This document shows, piece by piece, positions 1 through 11,206 of a stretch of DNA of 64,000 bases. A model generated the notes under the pieces. It did not search any database. It was not told where the DNA came from and saw only the letters and a list, made by a program, of their open reading frames with translations. Each line of letters starts with the position of its first letter. Position 1 is the first letter of the stretch. Source of the stretch: Chrysogorgia sp. JL179-B06 (taxonomy: Eukaryota; Cnidaria; Anthozoa; Scleralcyonacea; Chrysogorgiidae). Location: assembly GCA_035772405.1 (NCBI GenBank), contig JAYKKM010000196.1, forward strand, positions 3,175,501-3,239,500. The letters run 5' to 3'. The translations under genes and the position numbers were made by a program.

Positions 1-63
1 GCCCCTCATGTTTCAATTTCAATCTAATATATTACGAATATCATGCAATACATGGTGGCGAGA

Positions 64-203
64 AGATATAGATTTTATGTTTGAGTGGAAGAGCAATATC
101 CCCGCCCCCAATTCCGCCCCCCCCCCAAACGTAACGCCTGCCTCGCAAGCTAGCCGCGAACGAGATATTGCTCTTGCCACTCGAACATAAAATCCATATC
201 TTT
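64..203. repeat. Foldback repeat (MITE-like hairpin)
   Basis: The arm around 65-101 (agattttatgtttgagtgg, gagcaatatc) returns in inverse orientation at about 165-203 (gatattgctc, cactcgaacataaaatc). The loop contains a C-rich run. No protein is visible. Confidence 0.6.
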
Positions 204-229
204 GAGCTGACGGTGTAATGTTCTATTTA

Positions 230-393
230 TTACATGGACAATAAATACACTTGGGCCAAAACAATCTTCTTTACAATCGACTGAAGCTCACACGGCGGAA
301 TCTCTTTTATTTCCTTGTCCTCGTTACTGTAAATATTTGAAAGAAACTCCTCAAAAATGCTCAGGTCGTACAGGTTTTTTCCTTCATATTTTC
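230..393 (-). pseudogene. Short coding-like fragment of unknown origin
   Basis: About 54 codons are open on the minus strand, ending in TAA at 232-230, with good codon-like composition (NLYDLSIFEEFLSNIYSNED, then KEIKEIPPCELQ). The in-frame codon before it is a stop, so it is an exon or a fragment. The IPPxEL pattern recalls the N-terminal part of Crypton-derived tyrosine recombinase proteins (ZMYM/DUF3504 group). That resemblance is weak and I do not name it. Confidence 0.3.
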
Positions 394-609
394 ATTCTCT
401 CGTTGCTCGCATAATTGATTTACTTCCTTGTCACTGATGTCAATATGGCACTCTCGAGCGTTACATACAGAAATAACTGTACGCTACTCGATTCCCGGAT
501 GTAGTAAAATATGGATTCTACGAGTGTTAATAGTTCCTGGTAAAACACCCTTCTCCATCTAATAAAGTATAACGCGTTGACGTAATCATGAACCCAAGTA
601 CAAGCACAT

Positions 610-1412
610 GTGAGAGAGAAAACATGAGGAAAAAACATGTATTGCATAAGAATGAGCATAAGCACAAGCACAAGTATGAGCATAAATATAAGCGTAAACA
701 TAAGCACGAGCATGTAAGCATATGCATCTGAGCATGTAAGCGTAAGCATGAGCATAAGCATAAGCACGAGCATATAAGAATAAGCATGTAAGCATAAGCA
801 TGAGCATATACTTGTAAGCATAAGCATGTAAGTGTAAGCATGAGAATAAGCATAAGCATGTAAGCATGAGCATATAAGAATAAGCATGTAAGCATAAGCA
901 TGAGCATGCATATAAGAATAAGCATAAGCATATAGCATGTAAGCATGCATAAGCATGTAAGAGTAAGATGAGCATAAGCATGTAAGCGTAAGCATGAGCA
1001 TATAAGAATAAGCATAAGCATGTAAGCATAAGCATGAGCATATACTTGTAAGAATAAGCATAAGCATGTAAGTGTAAGCATAAGAATAAGCATAAGAATA
1101 AGCATAAGCATGTAAGCATAAGCATGAGCATATAAGAATAAGCATGTAAGCATGAGCATATAAGAATAAGCATAAGCATATAGCATGTAAGCATGCATAA
1201 GCATGTAAGAGTAAGATGAACATAAGCATGTAAGCGTATATAGCATGAGCATATATGCCATATAAGAATAAGCATAAGCATGTAAGCGTAAGCATGTAAT
1301 AATAAGCATAAGCATAAGCATGTAAGTATAAGCATGTAAGCATAAGCATGCATGTAAGCATAAGCATGTAAGTGTAAGTGTAAGCGTAAACATAAGTATA
1401 TAAGCATGATGA
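610..1412. repeat. Satellite of GCATAA/GCATGTAA-type units
   Basis: About 800 bp are built almost entirely from the words taagcat, gagcat, ataagaa and gcatgtaa, with longer patterned blocks of roughly 35-70 bp recurring (for example agcatgagcatataagaat). Every long frame across it is open on the minus strand only because the words contain few stops. The translated Leu/His/Ala/Tyr repeats are artefacts. Confidence 0.9.
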
Positions 1413-1448
1413 TATGTAACTGAATGTAGATCATCTGTTTTCATTCAG

Positions 1449-1502
1449 TCTTTCCACAAACTAGAAGAAAACCGTAAGAAGTATGCAACCGAACTCAACG
1501 AG
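1449..1502 (+). CDS. Candidate host exon, coiled-coil-like
   Basis: 54 bp between a polypyrimidine acceptor (tgttttcattcag) and a gtaatc donor, open as 18 codons: SFHKLEENRKKYATELNE. The highly charged helical composition looks like part of a coiled coil. The gene is not recognised. The call rests only on splice signals and coding appearance. Confidence 0.35.
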
Positions 1503-1714
1503 GTAATCAACATTAATTGACTGCATGGCCTGTTTTTAATATTCTTGATAGGTTTTAATTTCCACTCAGGGAAAGTTGGCACTGGATGACTAAAAGAGAT
1601 TACTCAAAAGGACCTTTCTGTTTTTGTCTGGTCTTTATTTTTGAATCTAGCACATTATCTAAAGATCTGATCAAACGAAGGAAAAAAAGCAAAATATGGC
1701 AGCAACCGTCCATC

Positions 1715-1848
1715 TTGTGGAAACACCATGTAGATAATTTTATTAGCTGAGCTTTCGTCTCGTAGGACTCGAGACTTCATCAGAGCAAACTAAAGAAGTG
1801 AGTGTTAAGAAGCTCAGCTAATAAAATTATCTACATGGTGTTTCCACA
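1715..1848. repeat. Foldback repeat with hammerhead-like core (Penelope-type end?)
   Basis: The arm tggaaacaccatgtagataa is repeated inversely at the other end (ttatctacatggtgtttcca). On the minus strand the inner part reads CTGATGA, a GTCTCG/CGAGAC stem, then GAAA and a short AGC/GCT stem. That is the order of a type I hammerhead ribozyme, as known from Penelope-like retroelement terminal repeats. There is one extra A before stem II, and stem I is not evident. Confidence 0.45.
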
Positions 1849-1859
1849 AATGTTTTAAT

Positions 1860-2420
1860 AATTATTAATCACAACCGTCCATCTTGTTGTGACATGTGAT
1901 GCACATACGGCATTTGGGGACCTAAAAAATTAATTTTTATTTTGTATATCTCGGACTGCAGAATGACCGGATTGCAACAGTAACTTTTTACTCGTGGGCG
2001 TGCGTGGATTTGAGTTTGTTCCGATCCTGTCCAATGCCAACTTTCCTGAGTGGAAATACAAGACTCTGCAAGATTACAAATGTGTGATAATCATAGGGGG
2101 TGAAAATGCTCTCCCGCAAAAAAAACCAAATTTAGCGAAAATTCGGATCAAATTCGGACATATTTTTCGTAACTTGTAGCAGAAACTACAAATTGTGTAA
2201 AATCTCAGTTTCCCCCCAATATATTTTGGCGCATACGCCTATGGCGCCAATAGGCCAATTTTCTATCTTAGTAATAAACTGGTGAATTATGTTGATGTGG
2301 TAATTTGGAAGTGTTAGCGACCAATTTGTAAACTCTGAGATTTGTGATAAGAAACTAAAAACTTAATTGATATGGTATAACAATTAATCTTCATTAACGC
2401 CATTGTTTGGTCACGTTATT
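1860..2420. other. Non-coding stretch
   Basis: No convincing coding or structural signal. The open frame at 1994-2179 has no family resemblance and no splice context. Confidence 0.5.
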
Positions 2421-2439
2421 TTTTCGGATGACGGTGGAC

Positions 2440-2704
2440 AGAAATTTTTTTTGGGATCACTTTCCATGAGATCAAGATGGCTTGATTGGCTAACCCGAAA
2501 TAACTTTTATCCTAACCTTACCCTAAATAACCCTAACGCTAACCCCCCGCCTAGCAAGGTTTTTTCCCCATCCTAAGCCCTCTCACATTACATTTACACC
2601 CCTGAAGACACTCTCAGTTTATAGGCCAACGTGAGAGAGAATGTTTGTGGGCTGCACATGCGCAGTCAAGGTCCCAAAAAAAGTGATCCCAAAAAATAAT
2701 TTTG
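2440..2704. repeat. Foldback MITE
   Basis: The ends are inverted copies (aaattttttttgggatcact at the left, agtgatcccaaaaaataatt at the right). CCCTAA-like words in the left arm recur as TTAGGG-like words further right (2860-2935). There is no coding capacity. Confidence 0.5.
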
Positions 2705-3007
2705 CTGACGGTGGTGTATCGTGGATGAACATACAATCAGCATGGTCATCGGTCAGCTGTTTTGTATTAACATCCAGCCAAGTATGACTGCCCAATTCTA
2801 GTGTTGTAGCGCACAAGCACTTCAAATGGGGGAGTGGATGGGGAAAATACAGCCGGGGATTAGGGTTAGGAAGACACTTAAAACGGGGGGTTAGAGTTAG
2901 AAAACTCATTAGGTGGGGGGTTAGGGTTAGTAGGATCTAAGTTGTTTTGGAATTAGCAGTTCCATGATGAATATCATCATACACGCATGTCCGATCGTAT
3001 GATGTTT

Positions 3008-3290
3008 AGTTTAGTTTTTTTAGTTTAGCAGTATTAGATTTATCACTCTTTGGTGAACGGAATACCCCCAACAGACTTCCCAATTGATAGGGGTTCCGAG
3101 GGCCTACGATTTAAGGTCGTTATCCGAGAAGACCCGAAAGTCTTACCATTTGCTGATATTATTACAAAGGTAGCACTTTCTCCTCAATTATTTTTAAGAC
3201 CCTGAGTGGAGGTCCGCCCCAGGATTTGAACCTGTGTCTCCCAGCTCATAGACATGTGTGGTAACCACTAGACCACATATATATATATAT
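3008..3290 (-). repeat. tRNA-derived SINE
   Basis: The minus strand from about 3280 begins with a tRNA-like head. It has an A box (TGGTCTAGTGG) and a B box (GGTTCAAATCC) at normal spacing within about 70 nt, then a non-tRNA body down to about 3008. A (TA)n run precedes the head. It lacks clean acceptor-stem pairing and is too long for a tRNA gene, so a SINE is the better reading. Confidence 0.65.
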
Positions 3291-3492
3291 ATATCATCAT
3301 ACGAAATTAGAGAATGCACTGAATTCCCGATGTTAATGCAACAAGACAACCGCTGATCATGCTGTTTTCATATTCATCCTCGATCCAACCGCCATTATTT
3401 TGTATAAAGTAATATGTACGTGTTAACAATTTCTAACTTATTAAAATACTGGTATATTATTGGATGATTGCAAAGGTTTTGGTTTGTTTTAA

Positions 3493-3821
3493 AGTGCCTA
3501 TAACGTCTGTGGGGATTCAACATATTTGTAATCTATGGATTATCCTGAGATAAATTATTAAATTGTAATATATCTTGTCAGCTGAAATTTTCATCTTCAT
3601 AGACTTTTTAGCTGTTAAAGTCGACGGAAATGATGTCATAGCGGGCATCTGTCTACATGAAAACCTCTTTACAGATGCCCGCTATGACGTCATTCCGTCA
3701 ACTTTAACAGCAAAAAAGTCTATGAAGATGAAATTTTCAGCTGACAAGATATATTACAATTTATCTCAGGAGAATCCATAGATTACAAATATGTAAAATC
3801 CCCACAGACGTTATGTGCACT
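3493..3821. mobile_element. TTAA-flanked foldback MITE
   Basis: A near-perfect palindrome of 329 bp with termini agtgcctataacgtctgtgg and its inverse, flanked by TTAA at 3489-3492 and 3822-3825. The right TTAA is shared with the next element. TTAA duplications are the mark of the Kolobok and piggyBac groups. Confidence 0.75.
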
Positions 3822-3825
3822 TTAA

Positions 3826-4564
3826 AGTGCCTATGCAACGAAATTTCCAATTTGGAAATAATAACATTGAAGTAATGTTTGGTATCGCTTCTTTTGACTG
3901 TGAAAGTTTTAGTACGAACAATTAAATTGAAGTATGTTTATTTAGTGTTTAAAGACTGTGCTTTTCCCCTAAAAATTGAGACATTAAAATAGTTGACATA
4001 CTTGCACAACTAATGACATCACTCGACCCAGACTCCAAATTTTGATTGCTTTCTAAGCTCTTAGCCTCTTACCGCAATGGCGTGTATATTAAGAGAACAA
4101 AGGGATTTTGTCGTTCATTTTGTGGTTAGAAACTTCGAAGTTTATAAATGAACTATTCACGAATATGTTTTAGATGTCGAAAATCGACAGTATATTCTTA
4201 ATATATTACTCATAAGACGACTAAGTTGGATACGGCTTCGACCATGTATATTTAAAAACAAATAACTCTTTATGAATAAATTTTACACACCCTTGTGTAC
4301 ACTTTCCCACGAGAGTTTAGTTTTCTAAAGGGTGTTTTGAACCGTCTATTCGATAACAATAAGAATTCATGTAGATCCTAGTGATGTCATAAGTTGTGGA
4401 ATAAAATATGTCTCAACTTTTTGAGCCAAAAGCCAGTTTTTCAAACGCTAAACAAACATACTTCTTAATTATTCGCCCTGAAACTTTCACAATCGAAAGC
4501 AGTAATCTCAAACTTTACTTTAATTCCATTTTCTCCAACTTGAAAATTTCGTTGCATAGGCACT
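3826..4564. mobile_element. TTAA-flanked MITE
   Basis: 739 bp, with termini agtgcctatgcaacgaaatt and its inverse, TTAA at 3822-3825 and 4565-4568. Inner parts are AT-rich without a family-like protein. It begins where the preceding MITE ends, sharing one TTAA. Confidence 0.75.
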
Positions 4565-4707
4565 TTAACTCTGGTTTTATACAGTATATGGTCAATGTGT
4601 GTTTGAACAATGTCAAAGTTAAGTTGATGGAGCTTCCTTTTATTTTATAAAAATGATCTAAAACATTTCTGGTTGGTATAAAGATGCACGATGTTGTAGC
4701 TTATACA

Positions 4708-6322
4708 TCAGTCAATTCTAGCATTGCCCATCCCCTCCCCTTGGGACACCCCCGGGCATTTGCACTTTCTTTTTCTTTAAGTGTACAATTCCCCAGAGCA
4801 GGGCAGAAAAAGCATGACAATGGCCTACCCCGGGCAAAAAAATGATGACAAATGCCCGGCCCCAGGGCATACCGATGTGCAGATTCGTAAGAATATCATG
4901 ACATGAGGAAATGGCAAAATGTTCAGAGATCTTTGCATGCAGGTTTTTAATATTCTGGAATCTTTGTATGCAGATTTAATGTAAAATTATACATCAATTC
5001 TTAATTTACTGATGTTTTAATGACCCCCGTACAGACACGCAAGTTTTTCTTGACAAGTTCAAAATAATTCAAAAGGCTCCGCGAGGTAAGAGCCTGGGTA
5101 CGAGGTTGCCTTTCCCGTTGAGACAAATGCCCGGCCGCTAGACAATGCCCGGCCGCTAGACAATGCCCGTCCCCGGTAGGCACAGACAGATTGTGCTAGT
5201 AAATTGCGAAAAAGTTGCTCAAAAAATGCCGAAAAGTTGCTCCAAAACGACGAAAAGTTGCTAAAAAGTTGCTAAAAATGGAAAAAGTTGCTGCCAAAGT
5301 CGGAAAAAATGCTCTCAAAATTTAGTATTTGAAGAAATTGATTGGTTATTTGCTTATATTTACAAGAATACACATTTGACATCATGAATCACTGTATTTC
5401 AAACTTCAACGAGCATGTATTAAGTCTTTTATATCACAGGTTATATGCGCTCAATACAAACAACACTTAAAGGTGCAGTCCAGTCCGTTCTGCGCATGTG
5501 TGATATTTCAAACGTTGGGACCCCACATGTAAACAAACTTTAACGGAATAGATTTGCGACAGTTCGAAAGCGAGTATTCGTCAAAAGTGGCGAAGACACA
5601 AGTGGTAGTTTGATATATTATCAACATTTAGGAACCAAACAGCTTCTTATAACACGCTTTTTAGGCGGAAAAGCTCAAGTGTGTGAAAAAAATCCGCAAT
5701 ACTTCATGTTCAATGTTTATATATGCAATGTAAACAAACGATGTAAACAGAAACGTGGACATGCGCAGAACGAACTGGACGTACCCCTTTAACAAGTGTT
5801 CACAGGAACTGTAATGACAAAATTAATGGGAGTTCAATCTCAGTTTCAACAAAAATAATCTAAAATAGAACAAGCCAATTGCTTTCTCTGACTGCTGTTG
5901 TAGCGGATCATGACAGATGCCTCAATGTAATCTTCTGGTGCGTTTTCCTGTTGTGATGACAGACTGCTTAGTTATTTATTAGTTGATTAGTAATTAGAGC
6001 CCAGGCCCCGGCCGGCCAGCCCCCCGATTCAAAGCTTTGCTTTTAAATAATTAAAAGCCAATTAATGTGAAAAAGAACAATATCAAACGGACTGGCACAG
6101 TGAAGAAATGTTCAAAACAACAAAACGTACAAATTCTAGATGAATAAGCTCAAAGTTGCTAAAAGTATGCTAATTTTAGGAAAAGTTGCTCGAAGTTGCT
6201 CGTTTGCCAAAAAGTTGCTCAAAATTCAAAAAGTTGCCAAAAAGTTGCCGAGCACAATCTGTCTGTGCGACTCCCCGGGGGTGTCCCGGGGGGGATGGGC
6301 AATGCTAGAATTGACTGACATG
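4708..6322. mobile_element. Long foldback element with GTTGCT repeats, nested MITE
   Basis: The ends are inverted (cagtcaattctagcattgcc at the left, ggcaatgctagaattgactg at the right). Inside are a short tandem (gacaatgcccggccgctaga, about 5118-5170) and arrays of aaaaagttgct words at 5205-5310 and 6150-6260. An inner inverted pair of cacagacagattgtgc lies at about 5180 and 6260. A 318-bp TTAA MITE sits within (5471-5788). No transposase is visible. Confidence 0.6.
5471..5788. mobile_element. TTAA-flanked MITE, nested
   Basis: TTAA at 5467-5470 and 5789-5792. The ends start aggtgcagtccagtccgttc and close with the related inverse gaactggacgtacccct, including an inverted tgcgcatg word. It is inserted in the foldback element 4708-6322. 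Confidence 0.7.
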
Positions 6323-6516
6323 TCAATTGGCATGTCAAATTCGCATGTAATCAAAGATTATATAAGTACATTCGAAGTAAGTGTATTAAAGAGGTGAATG
6401 AGGATGTGTATCATGTCAACAAATATGAAACAAAAAATCAAACCACGAGGCCACGAATTCCACTATCAACAATCGAATCTTTGACAAGAAATCAAACCAC
6501 GAGGCCACTGATTTCT

Positions 6517-6955
6517 AAATAAAGACTGGATCGGGAAAGTAGCTCGTGGCGGCCATCTTGTTGGGACCGCCTTATATAGTTATACTGTAGGTGACAGAGA
6601 CTATCAATCAGTTGTCCAAGGTTTTCCCATAATATAGAACACAAACTACGGCTCCATAATAGTAACTACGGTGGTCATAATAGTAACCACGGTGGTCACT
6701 CCAATATGACCGCCACGCGCTAATCCCGGCTTCATTATTATTGTAATGGAGCCGTAGTTTGTGTTCTATTTACGGGAAAACCTTCGACAACTGATTCATT
6801 TAGCATCTTAAAAGATCAGAGACAGATATAGCCTCTGTCGCCTACAGTAAAACTATATAGCGTAGTCCATTCAAGATGGCCGCAGCGAAATATTCCCGGC
6901 TTAATTTTTTCGCAGTATCTAAACAATAGTTGCTCGATCCAGTCTTTAATTAGAG
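6517..6955. mobile_element. Foldback MITE (AAAGACTGGATCG family)
   Basis: Begins ataaagactggatcgggaaa and ends with the inverse (gctcgatccagtctttaat). A strong inner hairpin pairs aacacaaactacggctcca with tggagccgtagtttgtgtt. A second copy lies at 38026-38240. Confidence 0.6.
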
Positions 6956-7080
6956 ATCAGTGCACGAGGCCCACGAGTAGTTTCCAGTTCATCGACCGCC
7001 TATATATGCAAAATGACGCAACATCCGGTTTCAAGGCTAAAAACATACACCAAAAAACTCGTTTACGACGCCATTATTAG

Positions 7081-7247
7081 GATTAAAGAAATACCTAATG
7101 GTTTCCGTGTTTGGATACTGTGATCCAAACATGCGGGAAGTTGCGAGACTGGAGAAAAGCGTTTTTTAGCTTTTCGAAAGTCGAGCAACTTCCCAAGTGT
7201 TTGGATAACAATCCAAACACGGAAAAACCATTCGGTGTTTCTTTTAT
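7081..7247. repeat. Foldback repeat
   Basis: gaaatacctaatggtttccg, gtttggat and gggaagttg at the left reappear inversely at the right (caacttccc, atccaaac, ggaaaaaccattcggtgttt). The ORF across it is a by-product of the palindrome. Confidence 0.55.
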
Positions 7248-7467
7248 AAAATAATACAAGAGAACGAGCAGAAAAACTTAAGGACATTTTTGGCGGGAAA
7301 TCAGAACCTGCGTAGCATACATGTTATTTTATAAAACATTCTCCTTCGTCGAATGCAATTGATTTTTAATTTGTTGATTTTTATCAAGACAAGGGCAGTA
7401 ATTGGTGAAACGAAAGCAAGACAACGCCATGTTTTAAACGATATGCAACGTGAAAAAGAATCTCAGC

Positions 7468-7485
7468 AATGGCCGGAGAAGAAAA
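7468..7485 (+). CDS. Candidate first coding exon (MAGEEK)
   Basis: atggccggagaagaaaag stands in a good start context (agcaATGG) and is followed directly by gtacct, a possible donor. If real it opens a plus-strand gene convergent with HARS. Its phase does not join directly to the exon at 11207, so another exon would be needed. Very tentative. Confidence 0.2.
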
Positions 7486-7546
7486 GGTACCTTTGGATCA
7501 CTTAATTATATACTACATAAGGCGAATGGTTGAAGCATAGTTGAGC

Positions 7547-7736
7547 AGTAAAATAGACCTCTTTCATGCTGGCAACCCAAATTAAATATTATTTTATATT
7601 CATTTAAATTAGCTAGCCTCGTGTGTCTGTAATTCCAAATAATCTTTGCTTTGTAACGAGGCTAGAAAGGCTAATTTGCATGCATATAAAGAATATTTAG
7701 ACTGGCCGCCATTATAAAAGAGGTCTATATTTTTTG
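7547..7736. mobile_element. MITE (TAGACCTCTTTCAT family)
   Basis: Starts atagacctctttcatgctgg and ends ataaaagaggtctat. The inner parts (aaattaaatatt, gctaatttgcatgcatataa) match the copy at 29010-29198 and more distantly 59960-60620. Confidence 0.65.
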
Positions 7737-8154
7737 ATTTGATCTTTCCTTCGATACTCTATTCAGGTTTATGTTTTTAAAATGCGACGTCATACCATTG
7801 TGACGTCATACCAGGAATTTGGCTTTCTTCCTGCTTCCGTGTGATAAACTGGTTGAGGATTTGAGTGAAAAAGTTGATAAGATCTTTAGATAACGTTCAA
7901 GTACATCATCAACGTTTAAATTAGGTCAAATTTCTATAGCAGTAGAATATTGTATATGAAATGATGACTAATTTGACGTCACACCAATTACCATTTCAGA
8001 CAAACAAACCTTTACAAAACATCAATGCAAAACTCAAATCATAAAACATTTTGGTATTCAACTTTTCACTTCATGTACAATCTATATCAGTGATATCGGC
8101 TTATAAGCACTTTCAAGCTTTCTTTTTAATTCGCGATAAATATTCTTGTGTTTA

Positions 8155-8325
8155 ATAAACAATTATTGGATGAGGCTGAGCATGATATCAAGAATTAGCC
8201 AGACCGAGGTCAATGTTATCTGCCGAAGGCGAAGGCTGATAACACTGTCAGAGGTGTGGAATTCTTGATAATAATTCTTGATATGATGTGTAAGCCGAAT
8301 CCAATAATTGTTTAATTATACAATT
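8155..8325. mobile_element. MITE (AACAATTATTGGATGAGGCTGAGC family)
   Basis: Left end ataaacaattattggatgag and right end aatccaataattgtttaatt are inverse. The inner words gataacac and atgttatctgccgaag also pair. Related copies are at about 28390-28545, 30538-31115 and 30858-31010. Confidence 0.65.
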
Positions 8326-8459
8326 ATAAATGTAGAAGCCTTTGGGGAGTTCAGGAAGTAAGCCACGCAAAGACAATTACGTCACCTACAGACAATTTTT
8401 GATATTTTGTAGGTGGCAAGACATCAAGAATTGTCTGTAGGTTTTTTAGCCAATCACAA

Positions 8460-8620
8460 TGGAGATTGATGTTTCGTATAATTCCTGAAATGACGTCACA
8501 TAGACTATCGGTAGAAAAATTCTAAATTAAAATCAATTGTTATTTCTAAAATAAAGCATTATCGTAAAAGTTAGTATTAGGATAATAAGGTTTAGGACTA
8601 CGTTTTGAATTCGACTCTGG
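8460..8620. repeat. Repeat copy (TGACGTCACATAGACTATCGG family)
   Basis: Contains tgacgtcacatagactatcg, aaataaagcatt and a GTTTAGGACTACGTTTTGAATTC tail. The same order is found at 12050-12210 and, inverted, at 37195-37430. Mobile-element remnant of unknown class. Confidence 0.5.
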
Positions 8621-8639
8621 CAACATTACAACAACGTTT

Positions 8640-9519
8640 GTTTACTCAAGACAAGTTTTGTGGAAACACCACGTTTAAGATTTATTAGCTTAAATAAACA
8701 ATCAACGTTTGTTTACCCGCTACAACGTGGCTTTCTTGTTCAATGGAAGCTACTAATCCCCGTGGCTTTCTCAAGGCTTTCTCCTGTTAAGACGTACCGA
8801 TCATTGCCGAACATGATATTCGTATTACCTCCGTAAATACTCGACACTGGTACGACGCTCTGACGTCACGAAACTGGACATCCAAACAACTCGACGGAAA
8901 AAATCGAGATCTCACTCGTCTTTACATAGCTTGGTCAAGAGAACTGGGTTAGAGACAGCAAACCCGAGAACTAAAGCCAAGAGACACAGATCACCCAGAT
9001 TATGGTGTGGCAGCAATACTCTAAGGAAGTTGGTTGACCATTATTGCCTACCAACTCTTCACATGCAAAACAAGAAATATTTCAGAATCATGTTCAGGGT
9101 AACCTGCATGATGGAGAGAAATGTTCATGTTGATAATTAACCAATTAATTGATAATTAATCAATTAATTTTTCTGCAACCGAAATATTCGAGAGTTTGGC
9201 GAACACGACAATGTTAAGGAGGAGGATGTGTCCCCTTGAATAATAAAATTTTTCATCTGAGACAAAGAGAATGATAAACTGTAGTTCCAGGAAGTATTCT
9301 AGCTACTCCGTTCTTGTTCAAAATACGACGTTCTTTAGACCATAGTCCCATGGTTCAGAACGACGTCGACAGTTCAAAGTATAGCCGTGTCAGTTAAGCT
9401 TAACGTGAATCCGTCAACTTAAACTGCTTTAAATTTTTTTTAAATAATTACATTTATGAAGTCCATAAAGTTTTCTGTGTATTGTTTTGAATTGTAAAGT
9501 TTTAAATGTATTGTTTTGC
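8640..9519. other. Non-coding stretch
   Basis: A fragment tggaaacaccacgtttaaga with attagcttaa near 8660 recalls the Penelope-like repeat end at 1715. The rest carries no recognisable coding or repeat signal. The 8931-9140 frame is not supported. Confidence 0.4.
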
Positions 9520-9523
9520 TTAA

Positions 9524-10941
9524 AGTGCACTTAACTCCAAAATGTTTTTCAGCGATATAAAATCTTGGTATGATTTCTAGCATTTCAGTGAAAAAATTTG
9601 TCAATTTAGGCAAATCGTTCGCTTTTTATGGCCTTTTGAATTTAGCTTTGATGGCCCGGCGCCGTCGTATTTTTTGACAACCAGGTGCCTGGATCTAGCA
9701 CGTTTTCTGACGTCACGCAAGGTAGTCGACAAAAGCTGTGTCAACAGACTCACCATTCGTCTATTCCTGGGACTTCTCGACTGGTTCGTTTGAATCTTTC
9801 GGCGCTACAGCATGAATGGTTGGGTATACACAAATCCCGAGATCATCACTCTTTAATTTCGGATAATTTGGCTTCGTTTGGGCAGGCAAAATGCAAAACT
9901 TTCGCTCGTAATCTTCAGGCATGAAGTGAGCTGAACATATAGTCGAAGCCTTCGAAGGTTCGAAGACCCGTTTTGCCTTCACGAAGTCAACCCAGATTCT
10001 CTTTCTTTTCTTTGCTAGGTTAATCGTGGTCGAAATATCTATTTTCAATGTTTAACTTTGCCGCTTTGCCCAGCGTGCGAAGAATGTTCTTATCGCATGT
10101 TTGTGTTATTCGGTTGGACGAAGCGAGAGATTGACATGAAACAATGTGCCATGTGGCACGAAAATTTGATGCGGGCGCTGATAATAAACCGGAATATTTT
10201 TAAATGGCCTTATTAAAGTCACTGGTAAACCTCTATTATAGGTCAATGCTCAAGGCTGATTAACAAGCGGAAGTCGAGAAAGTATAGACGGGTATTCTGC
10301 AATCTAACATAATATCTTTGTGAAGACTTATACCTGAACTTAGGCACGATTTATTCATGCAATTGACAGCTAAACAACTGTTAACCATCTTTTCACAATC
10401 AGCAAACAAACGCATTATATCAATGTAGATAAACCGACAATTTATAGTGAATTTGCATGTAGGCCGAAAGTTTATCCATAGTTGGTAGAAGAGATGGTTT
10501 AGAAGGTCCGCAAAAGTCATTGTTCTATGTTGTTGTTCACTTTCACGGTCACTGAACGTATTGTATTTTCTGTATAATGAAGCAGTCATCCAATAACAAC
10601 GTTCAGATTTAATTAGTGTAGTCCTTCATTGTCACGTCCTTCGCCGTTACGTGTCCATAGTCTCCAACCAATAACAAACACTTTCTCCAATACAATAACA
10701 TGACCATTGCGTCACCTTGAAAGACAAACTATGGTTTATCTAGACGAGTACTTGCGTGACGTCACAAAATTTACTCGTTCCAGACGCCTCGTAGCCACGG
10801 TCCATCAAAAAGCGCCTTTTTACCAACTTTAAACTGCCATAAAAATCGGTGGATTTTAAGAAATTAATTTTTGTTTTTGCAGAAATACTAGAAATCATAT
10901 CAAGATATATCGCTAAAAAACATTTTGGGGTTAGGTGCACT
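9524..10941. mobile_element. Kolobok-like DNA transposon, internally deleted, with THAP exon
   Basis: 1418 bp between TTAA at 9520-9523 and 10942-10945. The imperfect inverted termini extend about 200 bp (agtgcacttaactccaaaatg at the left, cattttggggttaggtgcact at the right) and include gtgacgtcacgcaag near their inner ends. It encodes a THAP zinc-finger segment on the minus strand. TTAA duplication plus a THAP-bearing protein is the combination known for Kolobok transposases. The catalytic domain is not seen, so this copy is probably non-autonomous. Confidence 0.65.
9761..10016 (-). CDS. THAP-domain exon, C-terminal part of the finger
   Basis: Open from a possible acceptor (attaacctag at about 10017) to a stop at 9761. 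The product shows the back half of a THAP DNA-binding domain: an IW...R segment, the CSAHF pair (Cys and His of the C2CH site), a following D-Y, and the closing YPTI that matches the AVPTI-type box. The first Cys pair should be in an upstream exon, not identified. It lies within the TTAA-flanked element 9524-10941 and likely derives from its transposase. Confidence 0.65.
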
Positions 10942-11206
10942 TTAAATACTAAAACGTAAGTGATTTAGTTAATGTCAATGCCGCTCTAAGCACGGCATGC
11001 GACTTAACTTTCCTGAGCTCATCGCCAACCTCTTAGCGTCTAGGGAGGCCAGGTTTCCCTGTTTATAATCAAAATAATTTATCTGGTTATATACCACCTA
11101 TATATGAAAACCCTCTGATGCAAAAGAATCTGTTTGAAGACAAAACCCTATGTGAAAATTAATTTGTTCCTGCTTGTCTGTTGAATTACCTTTTTATATT
11201 TCTCAG

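Noticed and set aside
420..1444. Three long minus-strand frames of about 280-315 codons rich in Leu, His, Ala and Tyr
   Set aside because: They are read-throughs of the GCATAA-type satellite. Overlapping frames are equally open and the translation is a pure repeat.
3205..3282. Functional tRNA gene
   Set aside because: A and B boxes are present, but the acceptor ends do not pair and a SINE-like body follows.
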